From JBDSKH01 sp035556655 (lineage in GTDB: Bacteria > Actinomycetota > Actinomycetes > Actinomycetales > Microbacteriaceae): a stretch of DNA of 64,000 nt. Below, in pieces: positions 52,931 to 62,349 of the stretch. Position 1 is the first letter of the stretch. Each line of letters begins with the position of its first letter. The notes below the pieces were generated by a model, which saw nothing but the letters and a program-made list of their open reading frames with translations, made no database searches and was not told where the DNA came from. The position numbers were made by a program, and so were the translations under genes. The stretch spans positions 1 through 64,000 of the forward strand of contig DATMFW010000026.1 in NCBI GenBank assembly GCA_035556655.1, written 5' to 3'.

Positions 52931-53916
52931 CGCAGCGCCCTCGCCCTCGGGTCGAGCGCTTCTCGCAGGGTCTCGCCGAGCATGATGAAGGCGAGCACCG
53001 TGATCGACAGCGCGATGGACGGGTAGATCAGGGTCATCGGGTTGTTGCGCAGGTCGTTCTGCGCCGCGCTGATGTCGTTGCCCCAGGACATGATGTGGTT
53101 CGGAAGCCCCACGCCGAGGAAGGACAGCGTCGCCTCGGCCGTGATGCCCGCCGCCAGCGAGATCGTGGTGACCACGATCACCGGGGCGATCGAGTTGGGC
53201 AGCACGTGCCGCGCGAGAACCTTGATGCGCGAGAGTCCGAGGGCCGTCGAGGCCATCACGTAGTCGGACTGCTTGATGCGCAGCACCTCCGAGCGCAGGA
53301 TGCGCGATGTCGATGGCCAGGCGAAGGCGCCGATGGCCAGGGCGATGACCCAGACGTTGCGGTGGGCCGAGAACACGCTCATCACCACCACGGCCGCCAG
53401 GATGTACGGGATCGCGAAGAAGATGTCGCCGATGCGCATCAGGACCGAGTCGACCCAGCCGCCGAAGAATCCGGCGAGGCCGCCCATCAGGATGCCCATG
53501 GTCGCGACGATGAGCGCCGAGATGATGCCCACCGACAGCGAGGTCGCGGTGCCGTGCACCATGCGCGAGAAGATGTCGCAACCCTGCTTCGTGAAGCCGA
53601 GCGGGTGCCCGGGAGCCGGGGCGCCGTTGCTCGCCGCGAACGGGTTGTGGTCGCGGCCGGGGTCGGCCGAGAGCCAGCAGTCGTCGTTCGGCGGCGCCGA
53701 GGTGAACACCCCCGGGAACAGCGCGACGAACACGATGAACAGGATCAGGACGCTCGAGATCCAGAACATCGGCCGCTTGCGCAGGTCACGCCAGGCGTCG
53801 AGCCAGAGGTTGCTCTTCTTGTCGCTGACGCGGACGGCGTCGACGGCGCCGAGGGCGGAATCCTCGACGGGGGCGACGTAGCGGGGTGCGGTGCGCACCG
53901 GGTTCTTACTTGACAT
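52927..53916 (-). CDS. Oligopeptide-type ABC permease (DppC-like), first importer
   Basis: 329 residues, six membrane helices after a cytosolic N-terminus of about 45 residues. EAA loop QSDYVMASTALGLSRIKVLARHVLPN. A periplasmic-facing insertion with two cysteines (NDDCWLSADPGRDHN; KQGCDIFSRM) lies between the first two helices, as often in DppC. It overlaps the DppB gene by 11 bases. Confidence 0.92.
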
Positions 53917-54835
53917 AGCGGATCCTCGGGTCCAGGACCGCGTAGAGCAGATCGATGAACAGGTTGACGATGATGTACAGGATCACCATGACGGTCACGA
54001 ACGAGACCACTGTGGCGTTCTCGTGCAGCTTGATCGCCTGGAACAGGGTGCCGCCGACGCCGCGGACGTTGAAGATGCCCTCCGTGACGGTCGCGCCGAC
54101 CATCAGGATGCCGAAGTCGGCGGCGAGCGAGGTGGTCACCGGGATGAGCGAGTTGCGCAGGATGTGCACCGGGATCACCCGCCGGGTCGGCAGGCCCTTG
54201 CCCCATGCCATGCGCACGAAGTCCTGGTTGCCGGTGTCGAGCACTGAGGCGCGGGTCAGCCGCAGGGTCACGGCGAGGTTGACGCTGGCCAGCACGATGG
54301 CGGGGAGGATCAGATCCTGCAGCGGCGCGCCCTGGGACACCGTCGTCCGGAACCAGCCCAGCTTGATCGCGAGGCCGAACTGCGCCACGAAGCCGATGAC
54401 GAAGATCGGCAGCGAGATGAGGATGAGGCTGACCACGAGCGAGGAGGCGTCGAAGATGCCGCCCTTGCGCAGGCCGGCGACGAGTCCGACCGAGATGCCG
54501 ACGATGAGCTCGATGAGCACGGCCAGGACGGCGAGGCGGATCGTGATCGGGAACGCCCGGCTGAGCTGCTCGGAGACGGGCTGCCCGTTGAACGAGGTAC
54601 CGAAGTCGCCCTGGAAGATGCCGGTGATGTAGTACCAGTACTGCACGAGGAACGGCTCGTTCAGGTGGTACTGGTCGCGGAGGCGGGCGAGGACCGCGGG
54701 GTTGGGCGTCTTGTCGCCGAAGAGGGCGAGGATCGGGTCCCCGGGAAGAGCGAAGACCAGGAAGTAGATGAGCAGCGTGGTGCCGATGAAGACCGGGATG
54801 ATCTGCAGGACTCGGCGGACGATGTAACCGGCCAT
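53906..54835 (-). CDS. Oligopeptide-type ABC permease (DppB-like), first importer
   Basis: 309 residues, six membrane helices; EAA loop SVLDTGNQDFVRMAWGKGLPTRRVIPVHILRN. GAAGAAGG provides a ribosome-binding site before ATG 54835. The preceding binding-protein gene is separated by a strong intrinsic terminator, so expression is lower or needs its own promoter; TAACAT (54888-54883, minus strand) is a candidate -10. Confidence 0.92.
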   Translation of the reverse strand: MAGYIVRRVLQIIPVFIGTTLLIYFLVFALPGDPILALFGDKTPNPAVLARLRDQYHLNEPFLVQYWYYITGIFQGDFGTSFNGQPVSEQLSRAFPITIRLAVLAVLIELIVGISVGLVAGLRKGGIFDASSLVVSLILISLPIFVIGFVAQFGLAIKLGWFRTTVSQGAPLQDLILPAIVLASVNLAVTLRLTRASVLDTGNQDFVRMAWGKGLPTRRVIPVHILRNSLIPVTTSLAADFGILMVGATVTEGIFNVRGVGGTLFQAIKLHENATVVSFVTVMVILYIIVNLFIDLLYAVLDPRIRYVK

Positions 54836-54897
54836 GTATGGGACCTTCTTCTGGGTGTTCCTGTGCGAACGCCGTAGCGCGAATGTTACGCGCTCGG

Positions 54898-54938
54898 AAA
54901 AAAACCGTGGGGCGGCGGGTCGCGCCGCCCCACGGTTT
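54898..54938 (-). terminator. Rho-independent terminator after the first binding-protein gene
   Basis: Perfect 16-bp stem (arms 54902-54917 and 54923-54938), five-base loop, and a run of seven T on the minus strand directly after the stem (54904-54898). It lies nine bases after the binding-protein stop and before the permease genes of the same operon. Confidence 0.9.
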
Positions 54939-54946
54939 GCGGAGCC

Positions 54947-56569
54947 TTACTCCGACTTGGTGATCTGGTAGTACAGCGGAACCGAGTGCCAGTCGATGGC
55001 GACGTTGTCGACCGCCTCGCTGTAGCCACCCTGCACCGACGAGTACCACAGCGGGATCGCGGGGAGGTCCTTGAAGAGGATCTCCTGCGCCTGCTGGAAG
55101 TACTTGTTGGCCTCGTCCGTGTCGGACGCCGACGAACCCTGCTTCAGCAGGTTGTCGAAGTCCTTGTTCGAGTAATCACCGTCGTTCGATCCGGCGTTGG
55201 TGCCGTAGATCGGTCCCAGGAAGTTGAACAGACCCGGGTAGTCGGCCTGCCATCCGGTGCGGAACGCGGTCTGGATGCTCCGGTCGGTGATCGCGGTGCG
55301 CACCTCGGCGAACGTCGGGTACGGGTCGCCCGATGCGTCGATGTTCAGCACGTTCTTGATGCTGTTCGCCACGGCGTCGACCCACTCCTGGTGGCCGCCG
55401 TCCGCGTTGTACGCGATCTTGAACTCGCCGTCCCACGGAGCGATGGCGTCGGCCTCAGCCCACTTCGCCTTCGCCTCGTCGGCGTTGTAGTTCAGGACCT
55501 CCGAACCGGGCGTGTCCTCCGAGTAGCCGTCGATGACGGGGCTCGTGAAGTCGTGCGCCGGCGTGCGGGTGCCGTCGAAGATCACGTCGGTGATCTCTTC
55601 GCGGTTGATCGCCATCGAGATGGCCGCGCGACGCAGCTCACCCTCCTTGCCGGAGAAGTGCGGCAGGCGGGCCGGGATGGTGAACGACTGGAAGATCGCT
55701 GCGGCCTGGTCGATCGAGCGGTCGCCCAGCTCGTCCTTGTAGGTCTTCAGCGCCGACGGCGGGATCGCGTCGAGGACGTCGAGGTTGCCACCGAGGAGGT
55801 CGGCGTAGGCCGCTTCCTGCGTGGTGTAGAACACGATCGAGAGACCGCCGTTCTGCGCCTTGCGGCCACCGTCGTAGTCCGGGTTCACGACGAGGTCGAT
55901 CTTCTCGTTGTGCTGCCACGCGCCGTCACCCGACAGCATGTAGGGGCCGTTGCCGACCGGGTTCTCGCCGAAGCCCTCCTGGTCGTCGAAGAACGCCGAC
56001 GGCAGCGGGTAGAACGCCGAGTAGCCGAGCCGCAGCGGGTAGTCCGCGAGCGACGAGTTGACGTGGATCTCGAAGGTCGAGTCATCGACGACGACGAGAC
56101 CGCCGGTCTCCTTCAGCGAGGTGTCCTCGTCGTAGGAGAAGCCCACGATGTCCTCGAAGAAGTAGCTGTTGAGGGTCGCGTTGCTGGCCGTGGCGGCCCA
56201 GTCCCACGCGTCGACGAACGAGCTCGAGGTGACCTCTTCACCGTTGGTGAACTTCTGGCCGCTCTTCAGCTTGACGGTGAAGACGGTGTTGTCCTCGTTC
56301 GGGGTGATCGACTCGGCGACGTCGTTCTCGGGGGCGCCTTCGGCGGTGTAGTACACCAGGCCCGCGAAGATGGAGTCGATGATCTTGCCGCCACCGGTCT
56401 CGTTGGTGTTCGCCGGGATCAGCGGGTTCTGCGGCTCAGAGCCGTTCGCCGTGATGATCGCGGTGGGGTCGCCGGACGGGGTGTCTCCGCCGGTCGAGCA
56501 CCCGCTGAGCACGAGCGCGCTGGCGATGGCCAGGCCCCCTGCTGCGGCTGCGATTCGCGTGATTCGCAA
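54947..56569 (-). CDS. ABC importer substrate-binding lipoprotein (SBP family 5), first importer
   Basis: 540 residues. Lipobox LSGC (Cys24); family 5 solute-binding fold with SITPNEDNTVFTVKLKSGQKFTNGEEV and the late DLPAIPLWYSS. The proposed start is TTG 56569: AGGAGG lies four bases upstream and the residues that follow give a normal signal peptide. The upstream in-frame GTG 56602 would place the ribosome-binding site inside the gene. Peptides are the likely ligand. Confidence 0.9.
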   Translation of the reverse strand: MRITRIAAAAGGLAIASALVLSGCSTGGDTPSGDPTAIITANGSEPQNPLIPANTNETGGGKIIDSIFAGLVYYTAEGAPENDVAESITPNEDNTVFTVKLKSGQKFTNGEEVTSSSFVDAWDWAATASNATLNSYFFEDIVGFSYDEDTSLKETGGLVVVDDSTFEIHVNSSLADYPLRLGYSAFYPLPSAFFDDQEGFGENPVGNGPYMLSGDGAWQHNEKIDLVVNPDYDGGRKAQNGGLSIVFYTTQEAAYADLLGGNLDVLDAIPPSALKTYKDELGDRSIDQAAAIFQSFTIPARLPHFSGKEGELRRAAISMAINREEITDVIFDGTRTPAHDFTSPVIDGYSEDTPGSEVLNYNADEAKAKWAEADAIAPWDGEFKIAYNADGGHQEWVDAVANSIKNVLNIDASGDPYPTFAEVRTAITDRSIQTAFRTGWQADYPGLFNFLGPIYGTNAGSNDGDYSNKDFDNLLKQGSSASDTDEANKYFQQAQEILFKDLPAIPLWYSSVQGGYSEAVDNVAIDWHSVPLYYQITKSE

Positions 56570-56710
56570 TGTTCCTCCTGTGCAGAATGTGGCGGTGCAC
56601 ACGAGTCATCGCGGCACCGCACTGATACCGAAGACCCTAAGTCGGGGGTCAACCGCTCGCAAATCCCTGACCGAGAATCGTTACACCTCGGAAACGAATC
56701 GTCAGGATCG

Positions 56711-56737
56711 TTGCGCCCGGCGCAAGAATCTTGCGCC
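56711..56737. promoter_or_regulatory. Three-half-site operator between SBP and DCC genes
   Basis: TTGCGCC, one base, GGCGCAAG, three bases, CTTGCGCC: two perfect palindromes sharing the middle half-site. It lies 142 bases before the binding-protein start (minus strand) and 84 before the DCC gene (plus strand). Confidence 0.55.
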
Positions 56738-56808
56738 ACGCGCTCCCGTCCGCGACTTTCTGTCATCGGCGGGGTGGAACGGGCGGGGCTCGTTCGGCGT
56801 ACACGACG

Positions 56809-56814
56809 TAACAT
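56809..56814 (+). promoter_or_regulatory. -10 element of the DCC-family gene
   Basis: TAACAT ends exactly six bases before GTG 56821; no Shine-Dalgarno. This supports the GTG start and a leaderless mRNA. Confidence 0.5.
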
Positions 56815-56820
56815 CGCCTG

Positions 56821-57204
56821 GTGGCCGCGACACCCGAACTGCCCCTGCTCGTGTTCGACGGTGATTGCGGTTTCTGCACCACCCTGGTGCGCCGCCTCGA
56901 GGCCTGGCTGCCGCATCCGCCGCCGAGCGTCCCGTGGCAGTGGTCGGACCTCGATGCACTCGGTCTCACGCCGGAAGACGTGCGCGACTTCGCCTGGTAT
57001 CTGACTCCACGGCACTCCTACGCCGGCGCGATGGCGTTCGCCGCCGTGCTGCGCGCCCAGCCGCGGATCGGGCTGCGCTTCGCCGGGACCCTGCTGGCGA
57101 CCCCGCCGTTCTCGATCGTCGCCGCGCTCGGCTACACCGTGATCGCCCGCTACCGCCACCGGCTGCCCGGCGGCACCCCCGCCTGCGCGATGCCCCGTGG
57201 CTGA
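56821..57204 (+). CDS. DCC-family thiol-disulfide oxidoreductase (DUF393)
   Basis: 127 residues. The family motif DGDCGFC (residues 14-20) carries the CXXC-like pair near the N-terminus; the rest is an all-helical thioredoxin-like variant ending in GGTPACAMP. DCC proteins are predicted redox enzymes; none with this context is well described. GTG 56821 follows TAACAT at leaderless distance, and the 3' end overlaps the CPBP gene by eight bases. Confidence 0.85.
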   Translation: MAATPELPLLVFDGDCGFCTTLVRRLEAWLPHPPPSVPWQWSDLDALGLTPEDVRDFAWYLTPRHSYAGAMAFAAVLRAQPRIGLRFAGTLLATPPFSIVAALGYTVIARYRHRLPGGTPACAMPRG

Positions 57205-57994
57205 GGTCGCGCCGGCTGAGGTCGCGGTGGCCGAGGTCGCGCCGACCGCGAGCCGGCGACGCCTCTGGTGGGAGATCGCCCTCGTGCTGGCGCTCGGGCT
57301 CGGCCAGAGCGCCGTGTACTCGATCGTCGCGATCATCAACCGCTCCACGCGTGAGCAGTCGCTCTCGTCGCAGACCGCGACTCTCAACCCCTCGCTGAGC
57401 GACCGCGAGATCTTCGACCTCGTCTACCAGCTGCTCGACATCGCATTCGCGCTCGCCCCCGTGCTGCTGGTCTGCTTCCTGCTGTGGATGCCGCAGCGCC
57501 CCCACCTGGCCCGCCTCGGCATCGCGGGAGCCCGCCCCGCCTCCGATTCGCTCCGCGGGGTGATCCTCGCGCTCGTCATCGGCGCGGGCGGCATCGGCGT
57601 CTACCTCGGGGCTCGCGCACTCGACCTCGGGGTCACCGTGAACCCCGCCGGTCTCGACGCCTACTGGTGGACGGTGCCCGTTCTGGTGCTGTCGGCCCTG
57701 CGCGCCGGGCTGCAGGAGGAGATCGTGGTGATCGGCTACCTGTTCGCCCGGCTCCGGGACGTCGGCTGGACGACGTGGCAGATCGTCCTCGGCTCGGCGC
57801 TGCTGCGCGGCAGCTACCACCTGTACCAGGGCTACGGCGCGTTCGTCGGCAATCTCATCATGGGGCTGATCTTCGGCTGGCTGTACGCGCGCTGGGGCCG
57901 GGTGATCCCGTTCGTGATCGCGCACTTCCTCATCGACGCCGCCATCTTCGTCGGATACCCGTGGGCGGCGGCGATGTTCCCGCAGCTGTTCTAG
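57197..57994 (+). CDS. CPBP-family intramembrane metalloprotease-like protein
   Basis: 265 residues, about eight membrane helices. Motif 1 is QEEIVVIGYLF: both glutamates are present but the conserved Arg four residues after them is Ile. Motif 2 FXXXH-like (RGSYHLYQG) and motif 3 (IAHFLIDA) hold the two histidines. Rce1/CPBP proteases cleave prenylated or secreted peptides; the Arg loss may alter activity, although such variants occur in actinobacteria. GTG start within the DCC gene. Confidence 0.82.
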   Translation: MAEVAPAEVAVAEVAPTASRRRLWWEIALVLALGLGQSAVYSIVAIINRSTREQSLSSQTATLNPSLSDREIFDLVYQLLDIAFALAPVLLVCFLLWMPQRPHLARLGIAGARPASDSLRGVILALVIGAGGIGVYLGARALDLGVTVNPAGLDAYWWTVPVLVLSALRAGLQEEIVVIGYLFARLRDVGWTTWQIVLGSALLRGSYHLYQGYGAFVGNLIMGLIFGWLYARWGRVIPFVIAHFLIDAAIFVGYPWAAAMFPQLF

Positions 57995-58048
57995 GCGTTC
58001 GCTACGCGAACGCGCTCTGCCGCCATGCGGCGTTCGCTACGCGAACGC
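57995..58048. repeat. Tandem hairpins between CPBP gene and gcvP
   Basis: The same 19-mer hairpin (GCGTTCGC, three bases, GCGAACGC) occurs at 57995-58013 and 58030-58048, 35 bases apart, with a small GCCGC/GCGGC hairpin between. The second copy includes the last codons and stop of gcvP (58037-58039). No T-run is present. Confidence 0.65.
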
Positions 58049-60838
58049 CTCCACCGGCGGGCACGCGCACACGAGGTTCCGGTCGCCGTAGGCCTGGTCG
58101 ATGCGACGCACCGGGGGCCAGTACTTGCGGTGCACGAGGCTGCGCACCGGGTAGACCGCCTCCTCGCGGGTGTACGGGTGCTCCCACTCCCCCGCGATCA
58201 CCGACGACGCCGTGTGGGGCGCGTTGACCAGCGGATTGTCGTCGGCCGGCCAGCGGCCCGCGGCCACCGCATCCGCCTCGGCCTTGATGGCGATCATCGC
58301 GTCGATGAAGCGATCGATCTCGGCGAGGTCCTCGCTCTCGGTCGGCTCGACCATCAGGGTGCCCGCGACCGGGAACGACATCGTCGGGGCGTGGAACCCG
58401 TAGTCGACGAGGCGCTTGGCGACGTCGTCGACGGTGATGCCGGTGCTGTCGCGCAACGGCCGCAGATCGAGGATGCACTCGTGCGCGACCAGTCCGTTGT
58501 CGCCCGCGTAGAGGACCGGGTAGTGCTCGCGCAGCCGGGCGGCGACGTAGTTGGCGGCGAGCACCGCGGCTCCGGTGGCCCGTTTCAGGCCATCGGCGCC
58601 CATCATGCGCACATACGCCCAGGAGATCGGCAGGATGCTCGCCGACCCGTGCGGGGCGGCCGAGACCGGGTTGTCCAGTCCGCGCGGCAGGAACGGCGCC
58701 AGGTGCGCCTTCGCCGCCACCGGCCCGACCCCCGGACCCCCGCCGCCGTGCGGGATGCAGAACGTCTTGTGCAGGTTCAGGTGCGAGACGTCGCCGCCGA
58801 TGTCGCCGAACCGGGCGTAGCCCAGCAGCGCGTTGAGGTTGGCGCCGTCGATGTAGACCTGCCCTCCGGCCTCGTGCACGGCCGCCGTGATCTCGCGGAT
58901 GTCGTGCTCGTAGACCCCGTGCGTCGACGGGTAGGTGACCATCAGCGCGGCGAGGTCGGCCGCGTGCTCGGCGACCTTGGCCCGCAGGTCGCCGAGATCG
59001 ACATTGCCGAGCTCGTCGCAGGCGACCACCACGACCTTCATGCCGGCGAGCACCGCGCTGGCGGCGTTGGTGCCGTGCGCGCTCGACGGGATGAGGCAGA
59101 CCACCCGGCCCTCGTCGCCGCGCGAGCGGTGGTACCCGCGGATCGCCAGCAGGCCGGCGAGCTCGCCCTGGGATCCCGCATTGGGCTGCAGCGACACCTC
59201 GTCATAGCCGGTGACCTCGGCCAGCCAGCCCTCGAGCTGCGCGATCAGCCCCAGATAGCCCTCGACATCGGCGGACGGGGCGAACGGGTGGATGTTCGCG
59301 AACTCGGGCCAGGTCACGGCCGCCATCTCGGTCGCCGCATTCAGCTTCATCGTGCACGACCCGAGCGGGATCATGCCGCGATCGAGCGCGTAGTCCTTGT
59401 CGGCGAGGTACTTCAGGTACCGCATCATCGATGTCTCGGACCGGTGCGTGTTGAACACGTCGTGCTCGAGGTACGCCGAGGTGCGCGCCAGCCCCTGCCC
59501 GATGCCCCGGGCGGACGGCTTGAATCCGAGGTCGGCCTCGACGCCGAGCGCGCGCAGCAGGCGCGTCGCCTCGTCGTCGGTGGTGGTCTCGTCGACCGAG
59601 AACTGCACCCGGGTACCGGAGACCCGGCGGATGTCGATGCCGGCGTCCGCGGCCGCGGTGACCGCCGCATCCGCCGAATCGACCTCGAGCGTGAGGGTGT
59701 CGAAGAAGGTGTCGTTGACCACCCGGTCGCCGAGCGCGTCCGCGAGCAGCGCGGTGCGCCGGTTGACCTGGTGAGCGATGCGCTTCAGCCCGGACGGACC
59801 GTGGTAGACGGCGTACATGCTCGCCATCACGGCCAGCAGCACCTGCGCCGTGCAGATGTTCGAGGTGGCCTTCTCGCGCCGGATGTGCTGCTCGCGGGTC
59901 TGCAGGCTCAGCCGGTAGGCGGGGTAGCCCTCGGCGTCCTGCGAGACGCCGACGAGCCGGCCGGGCAGCTGGCGCTCCAGACCCTCGCGCACTGACATGT
60001 AGCCGGCGTGCGGTCCGCCGAACCCGAGCGGTACGCCGAAGCGCTGCGAGGTTCCGACGGCGATGTCGGCGCCGAGTTCGCCCGGCGAGCGCAGCAGGGT
60101 CAGCGCGAGCAGGTCGGCCGCGACGACGGTCACGCCGCCCTGGGACTTCACGGCGGCGAGCACCTCGCTCGGGTCCCAGACCCGCCCGGAGGCACCCGGG
60201 TACTGCACGAGCGCGCCGAACACATCGAGATCCGCGGGGAGCGGGCCGTCATCGAACGCGGTCTCGCGCAGCTCGATGCCGACGGCCTGGGCGCGATGGG
60301 CGAGCAGGGCCTTGGTCTGCGGAAGAGCGTCGGCATCGACCAGGAACACGGTGGAGCTCGAGCCGGAGGCCCGGCGGGCCAGCAGCATGCCCTCGACGAC
60401 GGCACTCGCCTCGTCGAGCATCGACGCGTTCGCCGTCGTCATGCCGGTCAGATCGGTCACCATCGTCTGGAAGTTGATGAGCGCCTCGAGCCTGCCCTGC
60501 GAGATCTCGGGCTGGTACGGGGTGTAGGCGGTGTACCAGCTCGGGTTCTCGAGCACGTTGCGCTGGATCACCGGCGGGGTGATCGTGTCGTAGTAGCCCA
60601 GTCCGATCATCGAGCGCTGCACCCGGTTGCGGGCGGCGATCGCGCGCAGCTCGGCGAGGGTGTCGCGCTCGGATGCGGCAGGCGGCAGCACCGAGGCCGC
60701 GTCGTCCTGGACACGGATCGAGTCGGGCACGGCGGCGTCCATGAGGGCGTCGACGGTGTCGTAGCCGACGGCGTCGAGCATCGTCAGCTGGGCGACCGAA
60801 TCGGTACCGATGTGGCGGTCGGAGAACAGCTCGGGCAT
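58037..60838 (-). CDS. gcvP: Glycine dehydrogenase (decarboxylating), P protein
   Basis: 933 residues, the alpha2-type single-chain P protein with two homologous halves. The PLP lysine is in HLNLHKTFCIPHGGGGPG (second half); the first half has the matching SQGRLEALINFQTM and TANASMLDEASA. It decarboxylates glycine and passes the aminomethyl group to lipoyl-GcvH. It overlaps gcvH by one base (shared A of CATCA on the minus strand) and is last in gcvT-gcvH-gcvP. Confidence 0.97.
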   Translation of the reverse strand: MPELFSDRHIGTDSVAQLTMLDAVGYDTVDALMDAAVPDSIRVQDDAASVLPPAASERDTLAELRAIAARNRVQRSMIGLGYYDTITPPVIQRNVLENPSWYTAYTPYQPEISQGRLEALINFQTMVTDLTGMTTANASMLDEASAVVEGMLLARRASGSSSTVFLVDADALPQTKALLAHRAQAVGIELRETAFDDGPLPADLDVFGALVQYPGASGRVWDPSEVLAAVKSQGGVTVVAADLLALTLLRSPGELGADIAVGTSQRFGVPLGFGGPHAGYMSVREGLERQLPGRLVGVSQDAEGYPAYRLSLQTREQHIRREKATSNICTAQVLLAVMASMYAVYHGPSGLKRIAHQVNRRTALLADALGDRVVNDTFFDTLTLEVDSADAAVTAAADAGIDIRRVSGTRVQFSVDETTTDDEATRLLRALGVEADLGFKPSARGIGQGLARTSAYLEHDVFNTHRSETSMMRYLKYLADKDYALDRGMIPLGSCTMKLNAATEMAAVTWPEFANIHPFAPSADVEGYLGLIAQLEGWLAEVTGYDEVSLQPNAGSQGELAGLLAIRGYHRSRGDEGRVVCLIPSSAHGTNAASAVLAGMKVVVVACDELGNVDLGDLRAKVAEHAADLAALMVTYPSTHGVYEHDIREITAAVHEAGGQVYIDGANLNALLGYARFGDIGGDVSHLNLHKTFCIPHGGGGPGVGPVAAKAHLAPFLPRGLDNPVSAAPHGSASILPISWAYVRMMGADGLKRATGAAVLAANYVAARLREHYPVLYAGDNGLVAHECILDLRPLRDSTGITVDDVAKRLVDYGFHAPTMSFPVAGTLMVEPTESEDLAEIDRFIDAMIAIKAEADAVAAGRWPADDNPLVNAPHTASSVIAGEWEHPYTREEAVYPVRSLVHRKYWPPVRRIDQAYGDRNLVCACPPVEAFA

Positions 60839-61209
60839 CAGTCGGTCAGCGCCGCGTACTCGTCGGCGGACAGCAGCGCCGGAAGCTCGGTGAAGCGCAC
60901 CTTGATCAGCCAGCCGGAGCCGAACGGGTCGCTGTTGACCAGCGTCGGGTCGTCGACGACGGCCTGGTTGGCCTCGACGACCTCGCCGTCGACGGGGGCG
61001 AACAGCTCGCCCACCGACTTCGTGGACTCGATCTCGCCGACCACGGAGCCGCCCTTCAGCGACGCGCCCTGCTTCGGCAGATCGACGTAGACGACGTCGC
61101 CCAGCTTGTCGGCGGCGTAGGCGGTGATGCCGACGGTGGCGACATCGCCGTCGACGGCGACCCACTCGTGCTCGGCGGTGTACTTCAGGTCGGCGGCGGG
61201 CTCGGTCAT
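60838..61209 (-). CDS. gcvH: Glycine cleavage system H protein
   Basis: 123 residues. Lipoyl-domain fold with the modified lysine K64 in EIESTKSVGEL; TAEHEWV at the N-terminus is the family signature. It shuttles the aminomethyl intermediate between P, T and the dihydrolipoyl dehydrogenase (not in this window). It lies two bases after gcvT on the same strand. Confidence 0.97.
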   Translation of the reverse strand: MTEPAADLKYTAEHEWVAVDGDVATVGITAYAADKLGDVVYVDLPKQGASLKGGSVVGEIESTKSVGELFAPVDGEVVEANQAVVDDPTLVNSDPFGSGWLIKVRFTELPALLSADEYAALTD

Positions 61210-61211
61210 GA

Positions 61212-62324
61212 TCAGGCTTCTTTCTTGTAGAAGGGCAACGCGGCGGGGGATGCGGCGATCCGCGAACCGCGGACGTCGAGTTCGAGATCGGTCGCCTCGG
61301 CGGCGTCCGGGTCGAGGTAGGCCATGGCGATCGGGTGACCGAGGGTGGGCGACAGCGCACCCGAGGTGACCTCGCCGACGACGGCGCCGCCGCGCATCAC
61401 CGGATACCCGGCGCGTCCGGCGCGCTTGCCCTCGGACACCAGCCCGACCAGCACGCGGGCCCCCGGCGGCGGTCCCGCCTCGACGGCCGAGCGGCCGACG
61501 AAGTCGTCCTCTTTGGTCGTGAGTGCGACGACCCGGCCGAGGCCCGCCTGCGCCGGGAATGTGTCGGGTCCGAGCTCGTGGCCGTAGAGCGGCATGCCGG
61601 CTTCGAGGCGCAGGGTGTCACGTGCGGCGAGACCCGCGGGCACGAGGCCGGAGCCGGCCCCGGTCTCGGCGATCGCCGCCCAGAGAGCGGGGGCGGCATC
61701 CGGCGCGATGTAGAACTCGAATCCGTCCTCTCCGGTGTAGCCGGTGCGCGCGACCAGCACGTGGTGGCCGCGGAAGTCTGCCGTGATGGCGCGGTAGTAC
61801 TTCAGGTCATCGAGTCCCGGCAGGTCGAAGCCCTCGACATTGCGCAGGATCTCCTCGGACTTGGGGCCCTGCAGGGCGATGAGGGCGATGTCGTCGGACT
61901 CGTCCTCGACGAGCACGTCGAACGCGGCGGCGCGTTCGCGCAGTTCGCGGGCGGCGACCTCGCGGTTGGCCGCGTTGGCCACGACCAGGAAGCGGTCCGG
62001 TCCGGTGCGGTAGACGACGAGGTCGTCGAGGATGCCACCCTGCTCGTTCAGCAGGAGGGAGTACTTCGCCTGGCCCTCCTCGATCGCCGAGAGCTTGCCG
62101 GCGAGCGCGTGATCGAGCGCCGCGGCCGCCTGCGGCCCGACGAGGACGATCTCGGCCATGTGGCTGAGATCGAACAGCCCGGCGGCGGTGCGCACGGCGG
62201 CGTGCTCGGCCAGGTCGGAGCTGTAGCGCACCGGCATCTGCCAGCCGGCGAAGTCGGTGAAGGCGGCGCCGGCCGCGACGTGGATGTCGTGCAGCGGGCT
62301 GTTTCGTTCAGCAGAGCCGGGCAT
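61212..62324 (-). CDS. gcvT: Aminomethyltransferase, glycine cleavage T protein
   Basis: 370 residues. Folate-binding GcvT fold: FAGWQMPVRYSS near the N-terminus, FDLSHMAEI, ARTGYTGEDGFEFYI and AARDTLRLEAGMPLYGHEL are the family's conserved motifs; Asp in RDTLR contacts folate. It transfers the methylene group to tetrahydrofolate and releases ammonia. ATG 62324 is preceded by GTGAGGA. The mRNA leader contains a tandem glycine riboswitch that should turn the operon on with glycine. Confidence 0.97.
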   Translation of the reverse strand: MPGSAERNSPLHDIHVAAGAAFTDFAGWQMPVRYSSDLAEHAAVRTAAGLFDLSHMAEIVLVGPQAAAALDHALAGKLSAIEEGQAKYSLLLNEQGGILDDLVVYRTGPDRFLVVANAANREVAARELRERAAAFDVLVEDESDDIALIALQGPKSEEILRNVEGFDLPGLDDLKYYRAITADFRGHHVLVARTGYTGEDGFEFYIAPDAAPALWAAIAETGAGSGLVPAGLAARDTLRLEAGMPLYGHELGPDTFPAQAGLGRVVALTTKEDDFVGRSAVEAGPPPGARVLVGLVSEGKRAGRAGYPVMRGGAVVGEVTSGALSPTLGHPIAMAYLDPDAAEATDLELDVRGSRIAASPAALPFYKKEA

Positions 62325-62349
62325 GGGTGAAGTCCTCACGTGAGATGGG

